Assembly (NCBI GenBank): GCA_945607565.1
Contig: CALYZD010000019.1
Span: 1-32,138 of the forward strand
DNA length: 32,138 nucleotides
Direction: 5' to 3'
From: an uncultured Bacteroidales bacterium
GTDB taxonomy: Bacteria > Bacteroidota > Bacteroidia > Bacteroidales > Marinilabiliaceae
Part shown: piece after piece, positions 17,264 through 25,675 of the stretch
Position numbering within the stretch: the first letter of the stretch is position 1
How the letters are laid out: every line of letters begins with the position of its first letter
Program-made: the position numbers and the translations under genes
Notes under the pieces: generated by a model
Told to the model about the DNA's origin: nothing
The model's database searches: none
The model's input: the letters and a program-made list of their open reading frames with translations, nothing else

Positions 17264-19720
17264 ATGGCAAAAAGCAGCGATTATAATCTGGTCATTGTCG
17301 AATCACCCACCAAAGCCAAGACAATCGAAAAGTTCTTGGGTGATAAATATGTCGTCAAATCCAGTCAGGGTCACATCCGCGACCTGAAGAAGAACAACTT
17401 CGGTGTGGACGTGGAGCATAATTATATGCCTCAGTACATCATCCCCGACGACAAGGAGGCGATAGTCAACGAGCTCAAGAAGCTGTCGTCCAAAGCGTCA
17501 TGCGTGTGGTTGGCGTCCGATGAAGACCGCGAGGGAGAAGCCATCTCGTGGCACCTGTCCGAAGTGCTCGGCCTCGACCCGGCCACCACCAAGCGCATCG
17601 TCTTTCACGAAATCACCCAGAAAGCCATACTCAAAGCCATCGAAACTCCGCGCCACATCAACATGAATCTGGTCAACGCCCAGCAGGCGCGGCGCGTGCT
17701 CGACCGTCTGGTGGGTTTCGAGCTGTCGCCGGTGCTCTGGCGCAAGGTCAAGCCGTCGCTGTCGGCCGGCCGCGTGCAGTCGGTGGCGGTCCGCATTCTG
17801 GTCGAGCGCGAGCGCGAGATAATAGCGTTCGAATCCAAATCGTCCTACGTGGTCACGGCCATCTTCACGGCCCAGAGCCCCGACGGACGCAGCCACGAAC
17901 TGAAGGCCGAACTGACCCGACGCTTTGCCACCGCCGACGAGGTGCAGGCGTTTCTCGAAAAGTGCGCCACGGCACGGTTCACGGTGTCGTCGGTCGAGAA
18001 AAAGCCGCTGACCAAGTCGCCGGCCGCGCCGTTCACCACGTCCACGCTGCAGCAGGAGGCCGGCCGCAAGCTGGGGTTCTCGGTGTCGCAGACGATGCAG
18101 GTGGCGCAGAAGCTATACGAAGACGGAAAGATAACATACATGCGTACCGACTCGGTCAACCTTGCCGAGGCCGCGCTCGAAATGGCCTCGGCCAAAATAA
18201 CCGAGTCGATGGGTGCCGAATATTTCAAGCTGCGCCGCTACAAGACCAGCTCCAAAGGCGCTCAGGAAGCCCACGAAGCCATCCGCCCCACCTATCTCGA
18301 CACCGAGCACATCTCCGGCACGCAGGCCGAGCAGAGGCTCTATGATCTGATTTGGAAACGCACCATAGCCTCGCAGATGGCCGATGCCAAACTCGAAAAA
18401 ACGACCGTCGTCATCGCGCTCGACAAAGCCGACGAGCATTTCGTGTCTACCGGCGAGGTCATCACCTTCGACGGTTTTCTGAGGGTCTACATCGAATCGT
18501 CCGACAACGAGGCCGAAGACTCTGACTCCGACAACGGCCTGATGCCCAAGCTCGTCAACGGTCAGCAGCTGACCTGCCGGACCATCGGTTCGCGCCAGCG
18601 CTGGACCCAGCACCCGCCGCGCTACTCAGAGCCGTCGCTCGTCCGCCGGCTCGAAGAACTCGGCATCGGCCGCCCGTCGACCTATGCGCCCACCATCAAG
18701 ACCATCCAGCAACGCGGCTACGTGGTCAAGGAGAATCGCGAGGGCAAGCCGCGTGTCTATCATTGTTTCGAACTCAATGGCGGCGTCATCGCGCAGACCG
18801 ACCGCACCGAGACCTGCGGCGCCGAAAAGGGCAAGCTCTTTCCGACCGACATCGGCATGGTAGTCAACGACTTCCTGCTGGCGCACTTCACCGACGTGAT
18901 GAGTTTCGACTTCACAGCCAACGTCGAAAAGCAGTTCGACGACATAGCCGAAGGAACGCTCGAATGGCAGTCGGTCATCGACAGATTCTACAAGCCGTTC
19001 CACCATCGCGTCGAGGACACGATGGAAAATTCGCAGAAAAACAGCGGCGAGCGCAGCCTCGGCACCGACCCCGCCACGGGCAAACCGGTGAGCGTGCGCA
19101 TTGGCCGCTTCGGCCCCATGGTCCAGATCGGTGAGTCGGACAACGAGGCCGAGAAGCCGCGCTTCGCTGCGCTTCGCCACGGGCAGTATCTCGAAACCAT
19201 CACCCTCGAAGAGGCGCTCCGGCTCTTCGAACTGCCACGCCACATCGGCGAGTTCGAGGGCAAGGAAGTGGTGATCGGCGTCGGCCGGTTCGGGCCCTAC
19301 ATCAGGCACGACGGCAAGTTCGTGTCGCTCCGCAAGGGCGAGGACGACCCCTACACCATCGACCTCGAAACGGCCGTCACACGCATTGCCGACAAGCGAG
19401 AGGCCGACCTGCGCAAGCAGATCAAGCTCTTCGACAACGACGAGAACATGAAGATCCTCAACGGCCGCTGGGGACCCTACATAAGTTTCAACGGCGAAAA
19501 CTACAAGATTCCCAAAGATGTCGAGGCCGAAAAACTGACCTACGACGAATGTCTGGAGATATGCAAGTCGCAGCCGTCGAAAGCGAAAAAGGCGACCACG
19601 GCACGCAAGACGGTAGCGGCCAAAGAGACCGCCGCCAAGCCAAAGCCGGCAGCAGTCAAGGCAAAAACCAAGGCCGCAGCCAAGCCTGCCGCAGCCCAAA
19701 AAGCAAAGACAAAAGGATAA
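17264..19720 (+). CDS. topA: DNA topoisomerase I (type IA)
   Basis: 818 residues from ATG 17264 (MAKSSDYNLVIVESPTKAKTIEKFLG). The frame is open further upstream, but those 47 residues look like translated AT-rich leader. The enzyme relaxes negative supercoils by single-strand passage. The Toprim domain (about 7-130) has the invariant VIVESPTKAKTI and SDEDREGEAISWHL. The catalytic tyrosine is Y292 in GKITYMRTDSV. GRVQSVAVRILVERE and EAHEAIRPT are core motifs. The C-terminus has three topoisomerase repeat units (GRFGPMVQIG, GRFGPYIRHDGKFVSL, GRWGPYISFNGENYKI) in place of zinc fingers, then a Lys/Ala-rich tail of about 50 residues that probably contacts DNA. The 264-base gap to radA holds no clear promoter for topA. 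Confidence 0.97.
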   Translation: MAKSSDYNLVIVESPTKAKTIEKFLGDKYVVKSSQGHIRDLKKNNFGVDVEHNYMPQYIIPDDKEAIVNELKKLSSKASCVWLASDEDREGEAISWHLSEVLGLDPATTKRIVFHEITQKAILKAIETPRHINMNLVNAQQARRVLDRLVGFELSPVLWRKVKPSLSAGRVQSVAVRILVEREREIIAFESKSSYVVTAIFTAQSPDGRSHELKAELTRRFATADEVQAFLEKCATARFTVSSVEKKPLTKSPAAPFTTSTLQQEAGRKLGFSVSQTMQVAQKLYEDGKITYMRTDSVNLAEAALEMASAKITESMGAEYFKLRRYKTSSKGAQEAHEAIRPTYLDTEHISGTQAEQRLYDLIWKRTIASQMADAKLEKTTVVIALDKADEHFVSTGEVITFDGFLRVYIESSDNEAEDSDSDNGLMPKLVNGQQLTCRTIGSRQRWTQHPPRYSEPSLVRRLEELGIGRPSTYAPTIKTIQQRGYVVKENREGKPRVYHCFELNGGVIAQTDRTETCGAEKGKLFPTDIGMVVNDFLLAHFTDVMSFDFTANVEKQFDDIAEGTLEWQSVIDRFYKPFHHRVEDTMENSQKNSGERSLGTDPATGKPVSVRIGRFGPMVQIGESDNEAEKPRFAALRHGQYLETITLEEALRLFELPRHIGEFEGKEVVIGVGRFGPYIRHDGKFVSLRKGEDDPYTIDLETAVTRIADKREADLRKQIKLFDNDENMKILNGRWGPYISFNGENYKIPKDVEAEKLTYDECLEICKSQPSKAKKATTARKTVAAKETAAKPKPAAVKAKTKAAAKPAAAQKAKTKG

Positions 19721-19918
19721 TGATTTTATTTGCCGACGACAAAAATAAAATGCGACACAAATGCGTTGTGTATAGCGAAACAGATTGGCATCATAGCATA
19801 AAAAGAAAAGGATGTCAAATTATAAGTAATTGTGTTATATGACGTTTAGTAAAATAATGCCGCCGTCTGATTTGCGATTGAAACTTAATCTGCAAAATGG
19901 GCTTTGTTTTTTCGTTGA

Positions 19919-20878
19919 ATGAATAAAATATTAATTATTTTTCTTTTAATTTGCACGATAATAATTCTACCGGCGAACTCTCAGAACGAGATTCAGGTAG
20001 GCGATTATACGTCGGCCCAGTTGGCTATGAACCCGGGCTTCGCAGGAAGCAACGGAGTTTTCAACGTGATTGCGCTCAACAGGCAGCAATGGGTGGGCTT
20101 CGACGGAGCACCTTCGACAACGGTCGTTGGGATAGACAAGGAAGTGAAATTTTGCGGAAACTTTCACGGCTTGGGTGCCGTGGTGATACACGACCAGATA
20201 GGTATTTTCACAACGATGTATCTTAACGCTAACTACAGCTATCACATCGAGTTGGAAAAAGGTCTGCTGGGTTTGGGCCTGAAGGCAGGGCTGGTCAACG
20301 TCAAATTGTCGCCCTCCGGCCTGACAACGGCCGTCGGCGGATCCAACGACGACTATCACCAGGAGAGTGACGAGGCAATCCCGACGTCGGACGACAGCGG
20401 CGTTGGCCTCGATGTTGGCTTTGGTGCGTTCTATCAGACGCCAAGATCGTATCTGAGCGCTTCTGTTCGGCATCTCAACAAGCCAAGTCCCTCTTTCAAG
20501 GAGGGCTGCACCGTTTCGATTCGCCCGGTCATGTATTTGTCGGGCGGACGTCAGTTCAGGCTTACTGACCGCAAAATAACGATAGAGCCCCGATTGCTTT
20601 TCAAGACGGATTTTTCCGCCTTTCAAGTGGAAGCCAATGCGATAGCGACATTCAACGAAAGGGTTTATGCCGGACTTGGGTATCGCTATCAGGAAGCATT
20701 GCTGATGCAGTGTGGTGTGAGCCTGAAAAACGGATTGCGCATCGGATATGGATATGACTTGAACATTTCTGAAGCGCATGCGTATAATTCGGGCACGCAC
20801 GAAATATCAGTGGGGTATCTGTTTAATATGGATTTTGAAAAAAGAACCAAACGATATAAAAGTGTAAGATTTTTATAG
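19919..20878 (+). CDS. porP: Type IX secretion system outer-membrane protein of the PorP/SprF family
   Basis: 319 residues with a signal peptide (IIFLLICTIIILPANSQ, cleavage near 21-22). It then shows the family opening YTSAQLAMNPGFAGSNGVFNVIALNRQQWVGFDGAPST, the 'NPA-AG' and 'R-QW-GF-GAP' signature of PorP/SprF proteins. The rest alternates in beta-strands and ends in a typical outer-membrane barrel manner (THEISVGYLFNMDF). PorP/SprF-type proteins sit in the outer membrane and link the T9SS ring complex or help deliver surface adhesins. Its place directly before gldK-L-M-N is the conserved order in Bacteroidetes, which supports a core PorP assignment over one of the many SprF paralogues. Confidence 0.92.
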   Translation: MNKILIIFLLICTIIILPANSQNEIQVGDYTSAQLAMNPGFAGSNGVFNVIALNRQQWVGFDGAPSTTVVGIDKEVKFCGNFHGLGAVVIHDQIGIFTTMYLNANYSYHIELEKGLLGLGLKAGLVNVKLSPSGLTTAVGGSNDDYHQESDEAIPTSDDSGVGLDVGFGAFYQTPRSYLSASVRHLNKPSPSFKEGCTVSIRPVMYLSGGRQFRLTDRKITIEPRLLFKTDFSAFQVEANAIATFNERVYAGLGYRYQEALLMQCGVSLKNGLRIGYGYDLNISEAHAYNSGTHEISVGYLFNMDFEKRTKRYKSVRFL

Positions 20879-20904
20879 CATAAGAGAACGATATTTAGGC
20901 TATT

Positions 20905-22233
20905 ATGAAGAATATATTTGTTTTTGCAGTTTTGTCGACGCTTCTGCTTACCGGATGCGGTGGCTCAGGAAGCGGCGAGTTGGTAGGTGTATCACGAGGT
21001 GAATCTTACTTTGAGCCTTCACCTTATGGAATGATATTTATTCCGCAGGGAAGTTTCAATATGGGTCAGAACGAGCAGGACGTGTCCCATGCAATGAACG
21101 CTCAGACCAAGACTGTGACCATTCGTTCGTTCTGGATGGACGAGACGGAGATTACGAATGCCGAATACCGGCAGTTCGTCTATTGGGTGCGCGATTCGAT
21201 CGCACGCAGAATGCTCGGCGACCAGTTCGAGGAATTCCTGATTACGGAAGATGCTTTGGGCAATGAAATCGACCCGCCGTTCCTGAATTGGGATACCGAA
21301 TTGGATTGGACCCAGCCTGACTATGCCGAAATTCTGGAGGAAATGTACTATCCCGAAAAGGAACGATTCTTCAGAAGAAAGGAACTTGACACCCGCAAGT
21401 TGGAATATGAGTACGAATGGGTGGATCTGCTTCAAGCTGCAAAAAGGTCAAACAGATATAATTTTGAAACGAAACAATACGAAGGCTCTGTTTATGATGC
21501 CAAAGGCGAGTTGAACGACATTACCGACCGCTCGTCGTTCATAATGAAAGACAGGGTGTTGGTTTATCCTGATACCTTGTGCTGGATAGCCGACTTTACC
21601 TATTCGTTTAACGAGCCGTGGACACAGATGTATTTCTGGCATCCCGGTTTCGACAACTACCCGATTGTGGGTGTAAGTTGGAAGCAGGCTACGGCTTTCT
21701 GCATCTGGCGTACCAATCTGCTCAACAACTATCAGCAGGCCGACCACCAGCCTCTTGTGATGGACTATCGTCTCCCGACCGAGGCTGAATGGGAATACGC
21801 TTCGCGCGGCGGCATCGATCAGGGCATCTATCCTTGGGGTGGTTACTACACCCGCAACGATCGCGGATGCTTCCTTGCCAACTTCAAGCCGCTCCGTGGT
21901 CGCTATGCCGACGATGGCGGCGCAACCACTATGATGATTTGCTCTTATGCTCCCAACGACTATGGCCTCTACGATATGGCCGGGAACGTTGCCGAATGGA
22001 CATCGAGCGCCTACGACGAATCGTCATATTCCTATACGCATGACTTCAATCCTACGTATAAATATAACGCCCGTCCCGATGAGCACCACGTCATGAAGCG
22101 CAAGGTGACGCGAGGCGGTTCGTGGAAAGACATCGGTTATTTTCTGCAGTGTGGTACTCGCTCGTATGAGTATCAGGACTCTGCGAAGTCGTTCATAGGA
22201 TTCAGATGTGTTCGTGATTATATTGGAGAATAA
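20905..22233 (+). CDS. gldK: Type IX secretion lipoprotein GldK/PorK
   Basis: 442 residues. The signal peptide ends in the lipobox LLTGC (Cys18), so the protein is a lipoprotein, and homologues form the periplasmic/outer-membrane T9SS ring with GldN. The mature part has the formylglycine-generating-enzyme (SUMF1) fold: MIFIPQGSFNMGQNEQD, WMDETEITNAEYRQFVYW, PIVGVSWKQATAFCIW, DYRLPTEAEWEYASRGG, YGLYDMAGNVAEWTSSAYD, and RGGSWKDIGYFLQCGTRS with the closing IGFRCVRD. In GldK the fold is structural. A charged insertion of about 120 residues (about 95-220) between the second and third of these blocks is usual for the GldK group. It is 26 bases after porP and 23 before gldL. Confidence 0.95.
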   Translation: MKNIFVFAVLSTLLLTGCGGSGSGELVGVSRGESYFEPSPYGMIFIPQGSFNMGQNEQDVSHAMNAQTKTVTIRSFWMDETEITNAEYRQFVYWVRDSIARRMLGDQFEEFLITEDALGNEIDPPFLNWDTELDWTQPDYAEILEEMYYPEKERFFRRKELDTRKLEYEYEWVDLLQAAKRSNRYNFETKQYEGSVYDAKGELNDITDRSSFIMKDRVLVYPDTLCWIADFTYSFNEPWTQMYFWHPGFDNYPIVGVSWKQATAFCIWRTNLLNNYQQADHQPLVMDYRLPTEAEWEYASRGGIDQGIYPWGGYYTRNDRGCFLANFKPLRGRYADDGGATTMMICSYAPNDYGLYDMAGNVAEWTSSAYDESSYSYTHDFNPTYKYNARPDEHHVMKRKVTRGGSWKDIGYFLQCGTRSYEYQDSAKSFIGFRCVRDYIGE

Positions 22234-22256
22234 AAAAGAATAAATATAGAAGAGTT

Positions 22257-23120
22257 ATGAGTCTTAAAGAATTAGTTACCAGCCCTGCGTATAAAACATT
22301 CATGGCCTATGTCTATGGTTTTGGCGCAGCTGTTGCAATCGTTGGTGCATTGTTCAAAATCCTCCACCTTCCGGGAGCATCGATAATGCTTATTGCCGGT
22401 CTTGGTGTCGAAGCCATCATTTTTGCGTTGTCCTCGTTCGAACCCCCGCACGAAACACCGGATTGGAGTTTGGTTTATCCCGAACTGATTGGTCTTGAAC
22501 CAGAAGAACCTCGTCGTGGCCGTGGCGGCAATGGCGGAGGCAACGGCGGTGGTAGCGAACTTGCTGCTTTGGTTTCTACAGGAAACATCGAGCAGAAAAC
22601 GATCGACGAATTGTCGATGGGTATCAAGAAGTTGGCTACGACCACATCGCAAATGTCCGATTTGGCCGATGCCACTGTAGCGACAAAGGCTTATATCAGC
22701 AACATCAAAACCGCAAGCGACTCTATCCAGCAGTTGTCGTCGGTACAGTCGGGCGCACTTGATGCAATTAGCCAGAGCGGCAACAAGCTTGCCGAGTCGT
22801 ACGCGAAACTCGAAAAGGCCATTTCGTCGCAGTCCGATAGTTTGCAGGAGTCGAACAAACTGGTTGTCGACAAGCTGTCGTCGGTAGGCAGCAATCTTTC
22901 TGCTCTCAACTCAGCATACGAATTGCAGTTGAACGGAATCACAAAGCAGATCGAGTCTTCCAAGGCATTGACTAACGACATGAATACAATCACCGAGCAA
23001 ATGAAAGCCTCGGTCGACGGTGTCAAGGAATATCGTGCACAGGTAGCTCAGTTGAGCAAGGCTGTCAGCGAACTTAATTCGATATATGGTAACATGCTGA
23101 GCGCTGTAACCAACAGATAA
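22257..23120 (+). CDS. gldL: Type IX secretion/gliding motor membrane protein GldL/PorL
   Basis: 287 residues. Two transmembrane helices (about 15-36 and 41-60) enclose the short loop KILHLPGAS. A lysine (K34) at the first helix end and a glutamate in the second helix (E52, GLGVEAIIFALSSFEPP) are the kind of charged membrane residues that GldL needs for proton flow. A glycine-rich linker follows (RRGRGGNGGGNGGGS, about 86-100), then a long cytoplasmic coiled coil (about 110-287) with Ser/Gln/Lys-rich heptads. GldL and GldM together form the proton-driven rotary motor that powers T9SS. Tight spacing to gldK and gldM indicates one operon. Confidence 0.95.
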   Translation: MSLKELVTSPAYKTFMAYVYGFGAAVAIVGALFKILHLPGASIMLIAGLGVEAIIFALSSFEPPHETPDWSLVYPELIGLEPEEPRRGRGGNGGGNGGGSELAALVSTGNIEQKTIDELSMGIKKLATTTSQMSDLADATVATKAYISNIKTASDSIQQLSSVQSGALDAISQSGNKLAESYAKLEKAISSQSDSLQESNKLVVDKLSSVGSNLSALNSAYELQLNGITKQIESSKALTNDMNTITEQMKASVDGVKEYRAQVAQLSKAVSELNSIYGNMLSAVTNR

Positions 23121-23147
23121 TATTGTATAAATTAAAACTCTTTGTAG

Positions 23148-24701
23148 ATGAGTGGTGGTAACTGTCCCGAAACTCCGAGGCAAAAGATGATAGGCATGAT
23201 GTATCTGATGCTTACAGCTATGCTTGCCCTTAACGTTTCCGGTGATTTGCTGAATGCCTTCATATTGGTCGACCAGAGTATCTTGAAGTCGACCGAAATG
23301 ACCGAAGGGAAAAATGTAGTATTGTATAATCAGTTTGAAGCTGCAGCAGCGCAGAATCCGGCAAAGGCCGGCGATAAATTCAAATTGGCGAAGGAAGTTG
23401 AGCAGAAAGCCAACGAAATGAACGATTTGATTTATGGCTACAAAGATTTGATGGTTAAGACGGCCGATGGTGAAGAGGCTACACCGGAGAATTACTTGTC
23501 GACGAGCAATCAGGATGTTGCTGCACAGGTCATGATGGTTGAAGATATGGGTAGTCGCGGAAAAAATCTGCGCGAATCTATCAACAAATACAGGGATTAT
23601 CTGATCGGTGTCGTGGATAATGACTCAATGATGACTGCGAGTCTGAACAAGATGCTGAACACGGACGACCCGAAATCGTCAACCAGCGGTGAAAGCACTA
23701 CGTGGCTGAGTCAGACGTTCGAGCATATTCCTCTTGCAGCATCCATGGCTCTTATGAGCCGCTTGCAGAGCGACGTGCGCAATGCACAGGCCGATGTGGT
23801 TAGCTTTCTCTACCGTAAGATCGACGAGGCATCGTTCAAGTTCAACGCCATAGTTCCGTTGGTCATTCCGGAGAGCAACTACGTGCTCCGTGGCAATAGC
23901 TATAAGGCCGACATTATGCTTGCAGCCTATGACGAGACGATGGCTCCAATCGTCACTGTCGGTGATGCTCAGGTGCCGGTTGTTGAAGGGCGAGGCAAGT
24001 ATGAGCGCATGGCTTCTTCGGTCGGTCAGCAGTCGTTCGAGGCTGTGATAGAGGTAAAAGACCCGGTGACTGGTGCTCCGCGCCCCTATACGGTCAAGGC
24101 CGAGTATGAGGTCGGTGAGCCGTCGGTGGTGATTGCCGCAACCAAGATGAGCGTGCTTTACGAAGGCTTGGATAACCCGGTTTCGATATCAGCGGCTGGC
24201 ATTTCGGCAAGCGACCTGAAGATACAGGTAGACAATGCTACTTACGTGAAAGCCAAGAACGGTTATGTGATCAAGCCCAAAAACGGTTCGGCGGGCAAGA
24301 CCGCCAAGATTACCGTATCGGCCGATTTGAACGGCAAGGTGCAGCGACTTGGCAGCATGGATTTCCGCATCAAGCGTGTTCCGACGCCGTTCGCCGTGAT
24401 TGCTGGCCTGAATGGCGGTACAATCAAGAAAAGCGTTTTGTCGGCGCAAGGCGGCGTGTTTGCCGAAATGGGCGACGACTTCGACTTTGAACTTGAATTT
24501 AAAGTAACGAACTTCACGCTGTCGACAATCAAGAATGGATTTATTCAGGAATTGAAATCAAATAGTTCATCTTTTACGGCCGACATGAGGCAGGCAATCA
24601 AGGGACTTCAGCGTGGTTCTAAATTCTACATTGAAGGAATCAAGGCAACAGGCCCCGGTGGTTCGCGTAAATTGAGCAGTTTGGCATTTACCGTAGACTA
24701 A
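23148..24701 (+). CDS. gldM: Type IX secretion/gliding motor protein GldM/PorM
   Basis: 517 residues, the standard GldM length. The N-terminus is the family hallmark: SGGNCPETPRQKMIGMMYLM, then LTAMLALNVSGDLLNAFILVD, a single transmembrane helix (about 17-36) that enters the GldL pentamer. The rest is periplasmic: a helical first domain (about 40-220, with MEDMGSRGKNLRESINKYR and ASMALMSRLQSDVRNAQADVVSFLY), then Ig-like beta domains (VIPESNYVLRGNSYKADIML, VLYEGLDNPVSISAAGI, RVPTPFAVIAGLNGGTIKK). The end GGSRKLSSLAFTVD is typical. The dimer spans the periplasm to contact the GldK/GldN ring. Confidence 0.96.
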   Translation: MSGGNCPETPRQKMIGMMYLMLTAMLALNVSGDLLNAFILVDQSILKSTEMTEGKNVVLYNQFEAAAAQNPAKAGDKFKLAKEVEQKANEMNDLIYGYKDLMVKTADGEEATPENYLSTSNQDVAAQVMMVEDMGSRGKNLRESINKYRDYLIGVVDNDSMMTASLNKMLNTDDPKSSTSGESTTWLSQTFEHIPLAASMALMSRLQSDVRNAQADVVSFLYRKIDEASFKFNAIVPLVIPESNYVLRGNSYKADIMLAAYDETMAPIVTVGDAQVPVVEGRGKYERMASSVGQQSFEAVIEVKDPVTGAPRPYTVKAEYEVGEPSVVIAATKMSVLYEGLDNPVSISAAGISASDLKIQVDNATYVKAKNGYVIKPKNGSAGKTAKITVSADLNGKVQRLGSMDFRIKRVPTPFAVIAGLNGGTIKKSVLSAQGGVFAEMGDDFDFELEFKVTNFTLSTIKNGFIQELKSNSSSFTADMRQAIKGLQRGSKFYIEGIKATGPGGSRKLSSLAFTVD

Positions 24702-24713
24702 TACAGTACGATT

Positions 24714-25574
24714 ATGAAAAAGATGTTTTTTTTGTTCGCTATCTTTTCGCTGTGCATGGTTTCGACCTATGCGCAGGAGGATACAAACGAACCCAAATTC
24801 GACGGCGTTGACGGCATAGTTCCCAAGGAGCACATAGCGAACAGAAAACCTGTTCCATACGCATACGTTAGAGAGGCAGATGTCTTGTGGTCTAAAACCA
24901 TCTGGAGAGTCATTGACCTTCGCGAGAAAATCAACCTTCCGCTCTACTATCCGACCATCAACATTGATGGCCGTAAATCTTTGACAAACGTTTTGGTCGA
25001 AGCCTTGTCGAAAGGCGATTTGCGTGCGTATTCAACGACGACTGAGGATGAATTTGCAAAACTTTTGCCATACGAGGACGTCAAGGTGGCTTTGGGTGCA
25101 ACCACAGATACTGTTGTTGTCCGTAATCCCGAAACCGGTCTCAACGAACAGAAGGTGATTGCAAACGAACCGAGAATAGAGGAGGTCAAGAAGTTGATGC
25201 TCAAGGAGGTTTGGTTCTTTGACAAGAACTACACCCGAATGGATGTCCGCATCATCGGTATCTGCCCGATTCGTGAGTCGATGAGTGACGATGGCTCGCG
25301 CGTTGACCAGAAGCTGCTCTTCTGGGTTTACTTCCCGCAGGCACGTCCTTTCTTGGCACGCAACGAAGTTTTCAATCTTAAGAATGATGCAATCCGCTAT
25401 TCGTTCGACGATATTTTCAACAAGCGTTATTTTGGCAGCTACATATTCCGCGAATCCAACGTTTACAACAACCGCGCAATCATGGGTTATGCAGCCGGTA
25501 TGGAAACGACGCTCGAAGCTGAGAGAATTAAGAACGAACTCTTTGTGAAAGAGCACGATATGTGGGAGTTCTAA
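24714..25574 (+). CDS. gldN: Type IX secretion ring protein GldN/PorN
   Basis: 286 residues. The signal peptide (MKKMFFLFAIFSLCMVSTYA, cleavage about 20/21) is followed by a mature periplasmic protein. Family features include YVREADVLWSKTIWRVIDLRE, KINLPLYYP, LMLKEVWFFDKNYTRMDVRI and RIIGICPI followed by LFWVYFPQARP. GldN binds GldK in the ring on the periplasmic face of the outer membrane and contacts GldM. It starts 12 bases after gldM and is followed 20 bases later by a strong terminator, so it ends the porP-gldKLMN operon. Confidence 0.95.
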   Translation: MKKMFFLFAIFSLCMVSTYAQEDTNEPKFDGVDGIVPKEHIANRKPVPYAYVREADVLWSKTIWRVIDLREKINLPLYYPTINIDGRKSLTNVLVEALSKGDLRAYSTTTEDEFAKLLPYEDVKVALGATTDTVVVRNPETGLNEQKVIANEPRIEEVKKLMLKEVWFFDKNYTRMDVRIIGICPIRESMSDDGSRVDQKLLFWVYFPQARPFLARNEVFNLKNDAIRYSFDDIFNKRYFGSYIFRESNVYNNRAIMGYAAGMETTLEAERIKNELFVKEHDMWEF

Positions 25575-25594
25575 AACATAAAATCATATCATCA

Positions 25595-25624
25595 GAGAGG
25601 CGGTGCAAATCGCCTCTTTTTTTT
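25595..25624 (+). terminator. Rho-independent terminator of the T9SS operon
   Basis: GAGAGGCG (25595-25602) and CGCCTCTT (25611-25618) form the stem with an eight-base loop. A nine-T run (25616-25624) follows and overlaps the start of the metG promoter. Confidence 0.9.
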
Positions 25625-25653
25625 GTGTTTATTTTTCAATAAGCCTATCTTTG
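25622..25653 (+). promoter_or_regulatory. Bacteroidetes promoter of metG
   Basis: TTTG (25622-25625), a 20-bp gap and TATCTTTG (25646-25653) match the consensus in sequence and spacing. The ATG of metG is 23 bases downstream. The -33 element lies in the T run of the preceding terminator. Confidence 0.75.
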
Positions 25654-25675
25654 CGGTTTCCAAAAAGAAAAAGAG

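Noticed and set aside
19754-19770. Small inverted repeat ACACAA-ATGCG-TTGTGT after topA
   Set aside because: The stem is only six base pairs and no T run follows, so I cannot call it a terminator.
19720-19842. A 40-residue open frame starting on the topA stop (MILFADDKNKM...)
   Set aside because: It lies in AT-rich spacer, has no recognisable pattern and no promoter; I consider it chance.
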